Shown here piece after piece: positions 1 through 6,176 of a stretch of DNA of 6,725 nucleotides (position 1 is the stretch's first letter; each line of letters begins with the position of its first letter). The translations under genes and the position numbers were made by a program. Source of the stretch: Ferrovaceae bacterium (GTDB taxonomy: Bacteria > Pseudomonadota > Gammaproteobacteria > Burkholderiales > Ferrovaceae); NCBI GenBank assembly GCA_027457225.1, contig DAIDTL010000062.1:1-6725 (forward strand). The letters run 5' to 3'. The notes below the pieces were generated by a model that ran no database searches, was not told where the DNA came from, and saw nothing but the letters and a program-made list of their open reading frames with translations.

Positions 1-392
1 GTCAATGCCAGGCCACATTGCCTGAGGACCGGCAGGTCGGGAAGGTCATCTCCCATGAAGGCGCATTGCTTCCAGTCCAGCCCAAGTTGATCTAACAGGG
101 CCTGGCAGGAGGCCAACTTTTCATTGGATCCCTGAACGACATGACGAATGCCAAGCTCAAGGGCACGTGCGGTGACAATCGGTGAACTGCGGCCAGTTAC
201 GATCGCCAGCTCGATCCCGGCACTCTGGAGCAGCTTCAGGCCTTGGCCATCGCGAACATGAAATGTTTTTAATTCGCGGCCGTCGCTGTCAAAAGTCAGG
301 CTGCCATCTGTCATGACGCCGTCTACATCGAATACAGCCAATCGAATGGGCCGAGCCAGTGCGCTCAAGGCTTCTGGGGTAAGCAGTGACAT
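1..392 (-). CDS. kdsC: 3-deoxy-D-manno-octulosonate 8-phosphate phosphatase KdsC (partial, C-terminus off the left edge)
   Basis: KdsC is a cytoplasmic HAD-superfamily phosphatase that removes phosphate from Kdo-8-P to give Kdo for LPS inner core. Translating the minus strand from ATG 392-390 gives 130 complete codons with no stop. HAD motif I is DVDGVMTDG at residues 22-30, with the nucleophile D22 and the acid/base D24. TGR at 66-68 fits motif II, K92 fits motif III, and GDDLPDLP at 114-121 fits motif IV with metal-binding aspartates. The family is usually about 170-190 residues and has only the small C1-type cap, so roughly the last quarter is missing beyond position 1. The ATG lies 4 bases after the kdsD stop, so the two are probably co-transcribed and translationally coupled. 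An AGGA lies 13 bases upstream of the start, a long spacing. Lpt genes commonly follow in proteobacteria but are not visible here. Confidence 0.95.
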   Translation of the reverse strand, partial: MSLLTPEALSALARPIRLAVFDVDGVMTDGSLTFDSDGRELKTFHVRDGQGLKLLQSAGIELAIVTGRSSPIVTARALELGIRHVVQGSNEKLASCQALLDQLGLDWKQCAFMGDDLPDLPVLRQCGLAL

Positions 393-396
393 GATT

Positions 397-1371
397 TCAG
401 ACGATTCCTGCCCGCAGAAGATCGTGCATATTGAAGGCACCGACCAGACGAGACTCATCATCTACCACAAACAATCCGAATATCTTGCGATCCTGCATGA
501 TGGCGGCGGCTTCGGCAGCCAATTTGTAAGGGTGGGTGACAATGGGGTTTTTAGTCATCAAATGGCTCACGAGAACCTCATGGATGGCGGTGTGGCCGTT
601 TTCCAGAGCGCGACGCAAGTCACCATCCGTAAAAATACCTTTCAATTTTCCGTGCTCATCGACGACGGCTGTCATTCCCAGAGCCTTGTTCGACATTTCC
701 ACCAGGGCTTGGGCCACGGTTGCGCCAACGGGGATGCGTGGAATGCGTTCGTCCTGGTGCATGACATCATGAACCGTGAGTAACAATCTTTTACCAAGTG
801 AGCCGCCGGGATGCGTGCGGGCAAAGTCTGCTGCAGAAAACCCGCGCGCCTGAAGCAAAGTTACTGCGAGCGCGTCACCCAGGGCCAGGGCCGCTGTGGT
901 ACTGGCTGTGGGAGCCAAATTGAGGGGGCAGGCCTCGCGGGGAACTGAAGCGTCCAGATGCACGTCGGCAAGCTTGGCCAGACGGGAGTGCGGATTGCCC
1001 GTAATGGCAATGATGCGAGTACCGCGTCGCTTCAGCAATGGCGCAATAACCAGCAGTTCGTCGCTTTCACCGGAATTGGAAAGAGCGATAAGGAGGTCAT
1101 CGCCGGCAATCATGCCCAAATCGCCATGCCCGGCTTCCGCGGGGTGCATGAAAAATGAGGGCGTGCCGGTGCTGGCTAGCGTAGAGGCGATCTTGTTGGC
1201 GATATGGCCCGATTTCCCGATACCACTTACCACGACGCGGCCTTTGCACGATAGCATTAGGAGGTGCGCGGCGATGAAAGAGTCATCGAGGCGCAATGAA
1301 AGCTGCTCAATGGCCTCGGTTTCTGTCTCAAGAACTTCGCGCGCCAAATCAAGGATGATGTTGTCTTTCAT
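397..1371 (-). CDS. kdsD: D-arabinose 5-phosphate isomerase KdsD (KpsF/GutQ family)
   Basis: Converts D-ribulose 5-phosphate to D-arabinose 5-phosphate, the first committed sugar of Kdo synthesis, in the cytoplasm. From ATG 1371 the protein is 324 residues (E. coli KdsD is about 328). A SIS sugar-isomerase domain covers about 30-190 and includes GIGKSGH (50-56), STGTPSFF (67-74) and SNSGES (98-103). K53, E105, E146 and H187 align at a constant offset with E. coli K59, E111, E152 and H193, recalled as catalytic. Two CBS domains follow (about 200-257 and 267-324), and the protein ends in the typical HDLLRAGIV. A longer frame begins at TTG 1410, giving 337 residues, but that codon overlaps a TATAAT box and its extra residues lie outside the recognisable family; ATG 1371 is preferred although no clear Shine-Dalgarno precedes it. 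The first gene of the leftward kdsD-kdsC unit; stop is TGA. Confidence 0.95.
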   Translation of the reverse strand: MKDNIILDLAREVLETETEAIEQLSLRLDDSFIAAHLLMLSCKGRVVVSGIGKSGHIANKIASTLASTGTPSFFMHPAEAGHGDLGMIAGDDLLIALSNSGESDELLVIAPLLKRRGTRIIAITGNPHSRLAKLADVHLDASVPREACPLNLAPTASTTAALALGDALAVTLLQARGFSAADFARTHPGGSLGKRLLLTVHDVMHQDERIPRIPVGATVAQALVEMSNKALGMTAVVDEHGKLKGIFTDGDLRRALENGHTAIHEVLVSHLMTKNPIVTHPYKLAAEAAAIMQDRKIFGLFVVDDESRLVGAFNMHDLLRAGIV

Positions 1372-1409
1372 GGGAACAGGATTTGTAGTCTCAGGAATAA
1401 TGGCTAGCA

Positions 1410-1415
1410 ATTATA
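1410..1415 (-). promoter_or_regulatory. Possible -10 element for kdsD
   Basis: The minus strand reads TATAAT at 1415-1410, a perfect sigma70 -10 hexamer in the short divergent gap. Transcription would start near 1403 and leave a leader of about 30 bases before ATG 1371. No convincing -35 hexamer exists at 15-19 bp spacing (best match 2 of 6) and no extended -10 TG is present, so this is a candidate only. Confidence 0.4.
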
Positions 1416-1417
1416 CT
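1412..1417 (+). promoter_or_regulatory. Possible -10 element for the antiporter gene, overlapping the kdsD -10
   Basis: The plus strand reads TATACT at 1412-1417, a 5 of 6 match to the sigma70 -10. The best -35-like hexamer is GTCTCA at 1388-1393 with 18 bp spacing (3 of 6). A start about 7 bases downstream would fall at about 1424, next to ATG 1425. It overlaps the oppositely oriented TATAAT by four bases, so at most one polymerase could occupy the site. Part of the match may simply reflect the near-palindromic AATTATACTT. Confidence 0.25.
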
Positions 1418-1424
1418 TGAGGGC

Positions 1425-3395
1425 ATGAAAGATACACTCGAACTCGTCTTGATTTTGCTGCTGGCCGCCATTTTGGCGGTGTCGCTGTTCAGGCGCCTGG
1501 GTTTGCCTGCAATGCTGGGATACCTGCTGGCTGGCATTGTGATCGGACCGCATGCTACCGGAATCATCCCTCCCGATGGTTCAACGCGCGGGCTGGCTGA
1601 GTTCGGTGTGATCTTTCTGATGTTTACCGTCGGCCTGGAGTTCAGCTTGGCCCAACTCTTCGCCATGCGACGTACCGTTTTTGGCCTGGGTGGCGCCCAT
1701 ATGGCCGTAACGCTTCTGGCTGGCTTTGGGCTCGCCTATGCTTCGGGCCTCGATTGGCAAAGTAGCATTGCGCTGGCTGGGGCGCTTTCCCTGTCCTCCA
1801 CCGCCATCATGGCACGTTTACTGGCTGAGCGTCTCGAACTTAAGTCTACCCATGGCCAACGCATCATGGGCGTGATGCTGTTTCAGGACCTGGCCGTGGT
1901 TCCCTTGCTGATTTTGATTCCTGCCCTGGCTCAGAACCACGGGGCGCTGGTCATTATCCTGTTGCTTGGGACGCTCAAGGCAGCCCTGGTGCTGGTGCTG
2001 GTGCTGGGGTTTGGCAGAAGGGTGATGAGCAGGTGGTTTAACTGGGTTGCCCGGCAAAAGTCATCCGAAGTTTTTGTGCTGAACGTCCTTCTGGTGACGC
2101 TCGGGATGGCGTGGCTGACCCAACGGGCAGGCCTGTCGTTGGCGTTGGGCGCTTTTATATCAGGCGTATTGATCTCCGAAACCGATTATCGGTACCAGGT
2201 TGAGGATTACATCAAGCCCTTCAGAGATGTTCTACTCGGCCTGTTTTTTATTACGATTGGCTCACTGCTTGATTTGTCCGTGGTTGTCATGCAGCTGCCC
2301 TGGGTGCTGGTTGTACTCATCACACTACTGGCACTGAAATTACTCATTGCCTATGGGTTGGGCAGGTTCTTTGGCGACATTGACTCTGTGGCATTGCGCA
2401 CCGCATTGGCGATTGCCCCCGCCGGAGAGTTTGGGTTTGTCTTGCTGGCACAGGCCGAGGTGTTGCATCTGCTGCCGGATGCGCCGCTGCAAGTTGTCCT
2501 GGCCGCGATGGTCATATCCATGCTGCTGTCCCCGCTGATCATCATGATGAGCGATCGCATCGTGCTCTATTGTTGTGAGAGCGAGTGGACCCTGCGTTCG
2601 TTGGCCTTGCACGAACTATCGGCCCGCAGTTATGGGGTAAAGCGTCATGTCATCGTGTGCGGCTACGGACGCAGCGGTCAGAACCTGTCCCGGTTTTTGG
2701 AACAGGAAGGATTGGCAGTCATTGCCCTGGATATGGACCCTCAACGCGTCCGCGCAGCTGCAACTGCCGGAGAATCCGTGGTTTTCGGCGATGCGGGCCG
2801 ACGCGAGGTACTGATCGCCGCAGGAGTGCATCGCGCAGCGGCCATTGTGGTAACGTTTGCCGATACGCCGGTTTCACTGGCCATCATCAGTCACGCCAGA
2901 GAGCTGGAACCGGGTTTGCCGGTGATCGTGCGCACGTTCGATGATACCGATCTGGACCGGCTTAAGGATGCCGGCGCGGCGGAGGTTGTGCCAGAAATTC
3001 TTGAAGGCTCGTTAATGCTGGCTTCCCACGCCATGTTGGAACTGGGAGTGCCGCTGGCCAGGGTGCTCAAACGGATTCGACGCGTGCGTTCAGAGCGCTA
3101 TCACATGATGCGTGGTTTTTTTCGTGGCATTACGGATGATCCCGATGAAAATACCGAGCATTCGCAGCCTAGAATGCACTCGGTGATCATCGGCGAGGGG
3201 GCCTATGCCAATGGCAAGTTGTTGAAGGAATTGATGCTCGATAAGCTGGGTGTTGAGGTGACGGCTATCCGGCGGCATGGCATTCGAGGCTTGCATCCGA
3301 GTGCGGATACCCGGATCATTCCAATGGATGTGGTCGTCCTGCTGGGAGTTCCAGAATCTCTGGCCCAGGCCGAAATTCGACTTCTGCAAGGTTGA
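1425..3395 (+). CDS. CPA2-family monovalent cation:proton antiporter, KefB/YbaL-like, with RCK_N and RCK_C domains
   Basis: A 656-residue inner-membrane protein, probably exchanging K+ (or Na+) for H+. Residues about 5-382 form the multi-helix Na+/H+ exchanger domain: LGYLLAGIVIGP (31-42), FLMFTVGLE (64-72), a discontinuous-helix region ending in FQDLAVVP (153-160) with D155 as the likely ion-binding aspartate, and LGLFFITIGSLLDL (271-284). A cytoplasmic RCK_N (TrkA-N) Rossmann domain begins near 407: VCGYGRSG at 411-418 is the nucleotide loop, D436/D438 close strand 2, and GD is at 455-456. The last 75 or so residues resemble a TrkA_C (RCK_C) domain, which E. coli KefB/KefC lack. The start ATG is preceded by GAGGG only one base away, too close for a normal Shine-Dalgarno. 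Ends 34 bp before mlaF on the same strand. Ion specificity cannot be read from the sequence, so no gene symbol is given. Confidence 0.88.
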   Translation: MKDTLELVLILLLAAILAVSLFRRLGLPAMLGYLLAGIVIGPHATGIIPPDGSTRGLAEFGVIFLMFTVGLEFSLAQLFAMRRTVFGLGGAHMAVTLLAGFGLAYASGLDWQSSIALAGALSLSSTAIMARLLAERLELKSTHGQRIMGVMLFQDLAVVPLLILIPALAQNHGALVIILLLGTLKAALVLVLVLGFGRRVMSRWFNWVARQKSSEVFVLNVLLVTLGMAWLTQRAGLSLALGAFISGVLISETDYRYQVEDYIKPFRDVLLGLFFITIGSLLDLSVVVMQLPWVLVVLITLLALKLLIAYGLGRFFGDIDSVALRTALAIAPAGEFGFVLLAQAEVLHLLPDAPLQVVLAAMVISMLLSPLIIMMSDRIVLYCCESEWTLRSLALHELSARSYGVKRHVIVCGYGRSGQNLSRFLEQEGLAVIALDMDPQRVRAAATAGESVVFGDAGRREVLIAAGVHRAAAIVVTFADTPVSLAIISHARELEPGLPVIVRTFDDTDLDRLKDAGAAEVVPEILEGSLMLASHAMLELGVPLARVLKRIRRVRSERYHMMRGFFRGITDDPDENTEHSQPRMHSVIIGEGAYANGKLLKELMLDKLGVEVTAIRRHGIRGLHPSADTRIIPMDVVVLLGVPESLAQAEIRLLQG

Positions 3396-3429
3396 GCTGG
3401 ATTAGCCAGCAAGCCTCCCGTGGTTTAAC

Positions 3430-4269
3430 ATGCCGGATTTGGGCTCGAGGCACGTAAGTGTTGTTTCCGTGACAAATCTGGTTGAAATCACCGAATTGAA
3501 TTTTGGCTACGGCAGTCGACTGGTGCTCAAAGGCATCAATCTGACAGTCCGGAAAGGGAGTCTGGTCGCCATCATGGGGTTGAGCGGTTGTGGGAAAACC
3601 ACACTGCTACGCCTGATTGGAGGCCAACTTCAGGCGCATGAGGGCTCAGTCATGGTGGCCGGGCAGCACCTGAATAACATGAGTCAAAGCGATCTGTATG
3701 CGTTGCGCCGTCGCTTGGGCATGATGTTTCAATTTGGTGCGTTGTTTACAGATCTTTCCGTTTACGACAACGTGGCATTCCAGATGCATGAACATACCAG
3801 CCTGTCGGAAAGCGTCATAAGGGATCTCACCCTGATGAAGCTCAACGCGGTGGGATTGCGCGGCGTGCAGTCCTTGATGCCTTCCGAGTTGTCCGGGGGG
3901 ATGGCACGCAGGGTGGCTTTGGCGCGTGCCACTGCGCTCGACCCGGAACTTATTTTGTATGACGAGCCTTTTGCCGGACTGGACCCTATTTCACTGGGTG
4001 TCATTGGCCAGCTGATTCGGCGCCTCAATGATGCCCTTGGCGCAACATCAATATTGGTGACTCACGATGTTCAGGAGTCCTTGAAAATTGTCGATTACGT
4101 TTATTTTGTTTCGGAAGGGGTCATTGTCGCTCAAGGAACTCCTGAGCAGATTCGGGCCTCTACGCTTCCTTTCGTGCATCAGTTTATCTGGGGTGAAGCC
4201 GATGGTCCCATGCCGTTTCACTACCCGGCCAAAACCATGGCAAACGATCTTGGCTTGAGGGAGGTCTGA
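3430..4269 (+). CDS. mlaF: MlaF, ATPase subunit of the Mla phospholipid ABC transporter
   Basis: Cytoplasmic ATPase that powers the MlaFEDB inner-membrane complex, which moves phospholipids between inner membrane and MlaC. All ABC motifs are present: Walker A GLSGCGKTT (50-58), Q-loop Q101 in FQFGALF, signature LSGGM (154-158), Walker B LILYDEP (174-180, catalytic E179), D-loop GLDP (183-186) and H-loop H212. The tail ADGPMPFHYPA matches the MlaF-specific C-terminus, ADGPVPFRYPA in E. coli, which takes part in MlaF and MlaB contacts. At 279 residues from ATG 3430 it is about 10 longer than E. coli MlaF, and no Shine-Dalgarno precedes that ATG. GTG 3469 (codon 14) would give a start resembling the E. 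coli N-terminus (NLVEI versus NLVDM) and is a real alternative; a GAGG at 3447-3450 is 18 bases before it, too far to decide. First mla gene; 4 bp before mlaE. Confidence 0.95.
   Translation: MPDLGSRHVSVVSVTNLVEITELNFGYGSRLVLKGINLTVRKGSLVAIMGLSGCGKTTLLRLIGGQLQAHEGSVMVAGQHLNNMSQSDLYALRRRLGMMFQFGALFTDLSVYDNVAFQMHEHTSLSESVIRDLTLMKLNAVGLRGVQSLMPSELSGGMARRVALARATALDPELILYDEPFAGLDPISLGVIGQLIRRLNDALGATSILVTHDVQESLKIVDYVYFVSEGVIVAQGTPEQIRASTLPFVHQFIWGEADGPMPFHYPAKTMANDLGLREV
4261..4265 (+). promoter_or_regulatory. Ribosome binding site of mlaE
   Basis: GAGGT lies 8 bases before ATG 4274 and inside the final codons of mlaF. It fixes the mlaE start and indicates translation linked to mlaF. Confidence 0.75.
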
Positions 4270-4273
4270 CACG

Positions 4274-5011
4274 ATGGTTTTGGAATCAACATTGCGTAAC
4301 ATTCGTTTGGTCGGCGACGGAACGCTCAAGATCGTGGAGCGGATTGGGGCGACGGTTGTATTTTTGGGGTTGACGTTAACGCAATCAGCTACCAGCTTCC
4401 GGCGCTTTGACCTGGTTATTCGGGAAATTTTCTATGCCGGCGTCCAGTCGCTCATTATCATTATGGTTTCTGGATTGTTTGTTGGGATGGTTTTGGGCTT
4501 GCAGGGCCGCGAAACCTTGCAGAACTACGGGTCAGAACAAAGTGTCGGCGTGTTGGTGGCGTTGTCTTTGGTGCGTGAGTTGGGCCCTGTGGTTGCGGCG
4601 CTTCTGTTCGCCAGCAGGGCCGGCTCTGCAATTACCGCAGAAATCGGCCTTATGAAAGCCACGGAGCAATTGTCGGCAATGGAAATGATGGCTATCAATC
4701 CCATGGCGCGGGTTGTTGCACCGCGGTTTTGGGGGGGCGTGATCTCCATGCCGCTATTGGCGATGCTGTTCAGCGCCATGGGAATCATTGGAGGTTTTCT
4801 TGTGGCGGTGGTTTTGATCGGCGTGGACGATGGGGCTTTTTGGTCACAGATGCAGGCTGCGGTGGATTTTCGCCACGATATCGCCAATGGCATCATCAAA
4901 AGCCTGGTGTTTGGGATCGCAGTTTCTGCCATCGCCACTTTTGAAGGATATGAGGCCTCTCCTACGGCAGAAGGAGTCTACGGAGCGACGACCCGAACCG
5001 TAGTAAGTTAG
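4274..5011 (+). CDS. mlaE: MlaE, permease subunit of the Mla phospholipid transporter, ending at a premature in-frame TAG
   Basis: Integral membrane permease of MlaFEDB. Residues are typical of MlaE/YrbE: a long hydrophobic stretch at about 57-77 with VSGLFVGMVLGLQG (65-78), then LVALSLVRELGPVVAALLFA (94-113, highly conserved), RAGSAITAEIGLMKATEQL (115-133), MEMMAINP (136-143) and PRFWGGVISMPLL (150-162). The frame reaches ATTRTVVS (238-245) and stops at TAG 5009-5011. In E. coli the same point reads TTRTVVHSSLAVLGLDFVL, so the stop replaces a serine just before the last membrane helix. The product would be 245 residues against 260 in E. coli and would lack that helix. The frame reopens immediately after the stop (see 5009-5074). 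Either a recently inactivated gene, a sequence error or a read-through stop; all upstream residues look intact. Start supported by GAGGT 8 bases upstream. Confidence 0.93.
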   Translation: MVLESTLRNIRLVGDGTLKIVERIGATVVFLGLTLTQSATSFRRFDLVIREIFYAGVQSLIIIMVSGLFVGMVLGLQGRETLQNYGSEQSVGVLVALSLVRELGPVVAALLFASRAGSAITAEIGLMKATEQLSAMEMMAINPMARVVAPRFWGGVISMPLLAMLFSAMGIIGGFLVAVVLIGVDDGAFWSQMQAAVDFRHDIANGIIKSLVFGIAVSAIATFEGYEASPTAEGVYGATTRTVVS

Positions 5012-5074
5012 TCACTGGCCATTCTGGCGTTGGACCTGGTATTGACCGCATTTATGCTGAAAGGGTGGAACTGA
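5009..5074 (+). other. mlaE: In-frame amber codon and the remaining C-terminal helix of mlaE
   Basis: After TAG 5009-5011 the mlaE frame runs through 20 sense codons to TGA 5072-5074. They encode SLAILALDLVLTAF followed by MLKGWN, matching E. coli SLAVLGLDFVLTAL then MFGN nearly position for position. The TGA shares its A with the mlaD ATG (TGATG), the overlap expected of an original mlaE end. Full-length MlaE would be 265 residues plus whatever occupies the TAG, or 266. TAG is one change from TCG, a serine codon, and serine is what E. coli has there. Confidence 0.85.
5064..5068 (+). promoter_or_regulatory. Ribosome binding site of mlaD
   Basis: GGTGG (within AAGGGTGG) lies 5 bases before ATG 5074. 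It supports that ATG over the in-frame GTG at 5065, which falls inside the site itself. Confidence 0.65.
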
Positions 5075-5556
5075 TGGAACGCAGCACATTAAATTTGTTG
5101 GTAGGAATTTTTGTCCTGTTGGGTTTTTTCGCCTTCCTGGTATTGGCATTCAAGGTAGGCAACCTCAGCGCAGGGGGCTCGGGTCAAACTTATACCCTGG
5201 TAGCCAATTTCGACAATATTGGGCAACTCAAGGAAAGGGCGCCGGTTCGCAGTGCAGGCGTTCTGGTGGGGCGGGTCAAGTCCGTACGTTTTGATCCGGT
5301 TCATTACACCGCCGAAGTTCGCATGGCGATTGACACACAATTCAAATTTCCAAAAGATACCTCCGCCTCGGTTCTGACGTCGGGGATTTTAGGCGAGCAG
5401 TACATTGGCCTCGAAGCCGGGGGTGATGACCAGATGTTGAAGGATGGAGATCAAATCAAACTGGTGCAAGGGGCTGTGGTTTTGGAACGATTGATCGGAC
5501 AATTTTTGTTTAACAAGGCGCAGGATAGCAGTGCTGCCAAAGGAGCACAGAAGTGA
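5074..5556 (+). CDS. mlaD: MlaD, MCE-domain subunit of the Mla phospholipid transporter
   Basis: A membrane-anchored periplasmic protein that forms a hexameric ring on MlaE, through which lipid passes to or from MlaC. From ATG 5074 it has 160 residues: a single N-terminal membrane helix (about 6-27) starting MERSTLNLLVG, one MCE domain (about 38-115) with TYTLVANFDNIGQL, RAPVRSAGVLVGRV (55-68) and the family hallmark LGEQYIGLEAGG (106-117), then a helical tail with VVLERLIGQFLF (135-146). The length is somewhat below E. coli MlaD (about 183), the difference being the tail. An in-frame GTG at 5065 would add three residues but overlaps the Shine-Dalgarno; MERS is the more family-like start. It overlaps the second in-frame stop of mlaE by one base and overlaps mlaC at GTGA. 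Because of the mlaE TAG, ribosomes would normally stop 62 bases before this start, which may weaken coupling. Confidence 0.95.
   Translation: MERSTLNLLVGIFVLLGFFAFLVLAFKVGNLSAGGSGQTYTLVANFDNIGQLKERAPVRSAGVLVGRVKSVRFDPVHYTAEVRMAIDTQFKFPKDTSASVLTSGILGEQYIGLEAGGDDQMLKDGDQIKLVQGAVVLERLIGQFLFNKAQDSSAAKGAQK
5541..5545 (+). promoter_or_regulatory. Ribosome binding site of mlaC
   Basis: AGGAG lies 7 bases before GTG 5553, inside the end of mlaD. It is the clearest Shine-Dalgarno in the window and decides for the GTG start. Confidence 0.8.
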
Positions 5557-6176
5557 GCATCTTCTTGGGGAAACGGGGCTGGCCCATTGGGCTGGCGTTA
5601 TTTTTTATGGGATTGAACGCATTCGGCGCGGAGCAGGGGCCAGATGAAGTGATTCGCAAAACAGCCGAAGAAGTGATCGCATCCATCAAGGCAGACAGTG
5701 CAATTCAATCGGGTGATCGTAGCAAAGCCTATGCACTGATTGAACAGAAAGTGTTGCCACACTTTGATTTCACCCGAATGACGCGACTGGCTGTGGGGAG
5801 AAACTGGAATCAGGCATCCCCCGATCAGCAAAAGCAGTTGATCTATGAATTCAAGGATTTGTTGGTTCGTACCTATGCCAGTTCATTGTCGCAATATAAA
5901 GATCAGGTCGTGCAGATCAAAGGTACCGAAAGTCAGCCCGATGGTACTGACGCAGTGGTCCATTCGGCCATTGTGCCTTCCGGTGGCCAGACCATCCCCA
6001 TTGATTACAGTATGGAAAAAATGAGCGATGGCTGGAAGGTTTATGACATCAGGGTCGATGGCGTCAGTCTGGTTACCAACTATCGCAGTGAATTTGCAGA
6101 TATCGTGCGCCGCAACGGAGTCGATGGACTTATCAAAGCGCTGGACGACAAGCGCAAGTTGGCCAGCAAGCAATGA
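5553..6176 (+). CDS. mlaC: MlaC, periplasmic phospholipid-binding protein
   Basis: Soluble periplasmic carrier that shuttles phospholipids between the outer-membrane MlaA complex and MlaFEDB. 207 residues, close to E. coli MlaC (211). A Sec signal peptide is visible: basic KR at 7-8, hydrophobic core from about 10 to 21, and a likely cleavage after AFG (25) or A26. The mature part has family features: VLPHFDFTRMTRLAVGRNW, the segment LLVRTYASSLSQY, YSMEKMSDGWKVYDIRVDGVSLVTNYRSEF and a C-terminal helix ending GVDGLIKAL. The GTG start overlaps the mlaD stop (GTGA) and has AGGAG 7 bases upstream. It overlaps mlaB at ATGA. No mlaA gene is found between mlaD and mlaC or elsewhere in the window. 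Confidence 0.95.
   Translation: MSIFLGKRGWPIGLALFFMGLNAFGAEQGPDEVIRKTAEEVIASIKADSAIQSGDRSKAYALIEQKVLPHFDFTRMTRLAVGRNWNQASPDQQKQLIYEFKDLLVRTYASSLSQYKDQVVQIKGTESQPDGTDAVVHSAIVPSGGQTIPIDYSMEKMSDGWKVYDIRVDGVSLVTNYRSEFADIVRRNGVDGLIKALDDKRKLASKQ

Noticed and set aside
313..1420. Plus-strand open frames opposite kdsD and kdsC (for example 313-783 and 896-1420)
   Set aside because: They are antisense to well-supported genes, resemble no protein family I recognise and lack ribosome binding sites.
2585..2944. Open frame of 119 codons within the antiporter gene
   Set aside because: It is an out-of-frame shadow over the RCK_N coding region, rich in Arg/Gly/Ser from frame-shifted codons.
3396..3410. Small inverted repeat GCTGG-ATTAG-CCAGC just after the antiporter stop, as a terminator
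   Set aside because: The stem is only 5 bp and no T-run follows, so it does not qualify as an intrinsic terminator.
3392..3429. Promoter for mlaF in the 34-bp gap
   Set aside because: TTGAGC at 3392 has no -10-like hexamer at usable spacing; TTTAAC at 3424 is 26 bases away.
4525..4938. Minus-strand frame of 137 codons opposite mlaE
   Set aside because: It is antisense to the conserved MlaE core and has no recognisable domain or start signal.
5065..5067. GTG as start of mlaD
   Set aside because: It lies inside the likely Shine-Dalgarno, and ATG 5074 gives the family-like MERS start with good spacing.
5000..5074. Frameshift as the cause of the early mlaE stop
   Set aside because: The matching C-terminal residues continue in the same frame directly after the TAG, so a base substitution or recoding explains it without any insertion or deletion.
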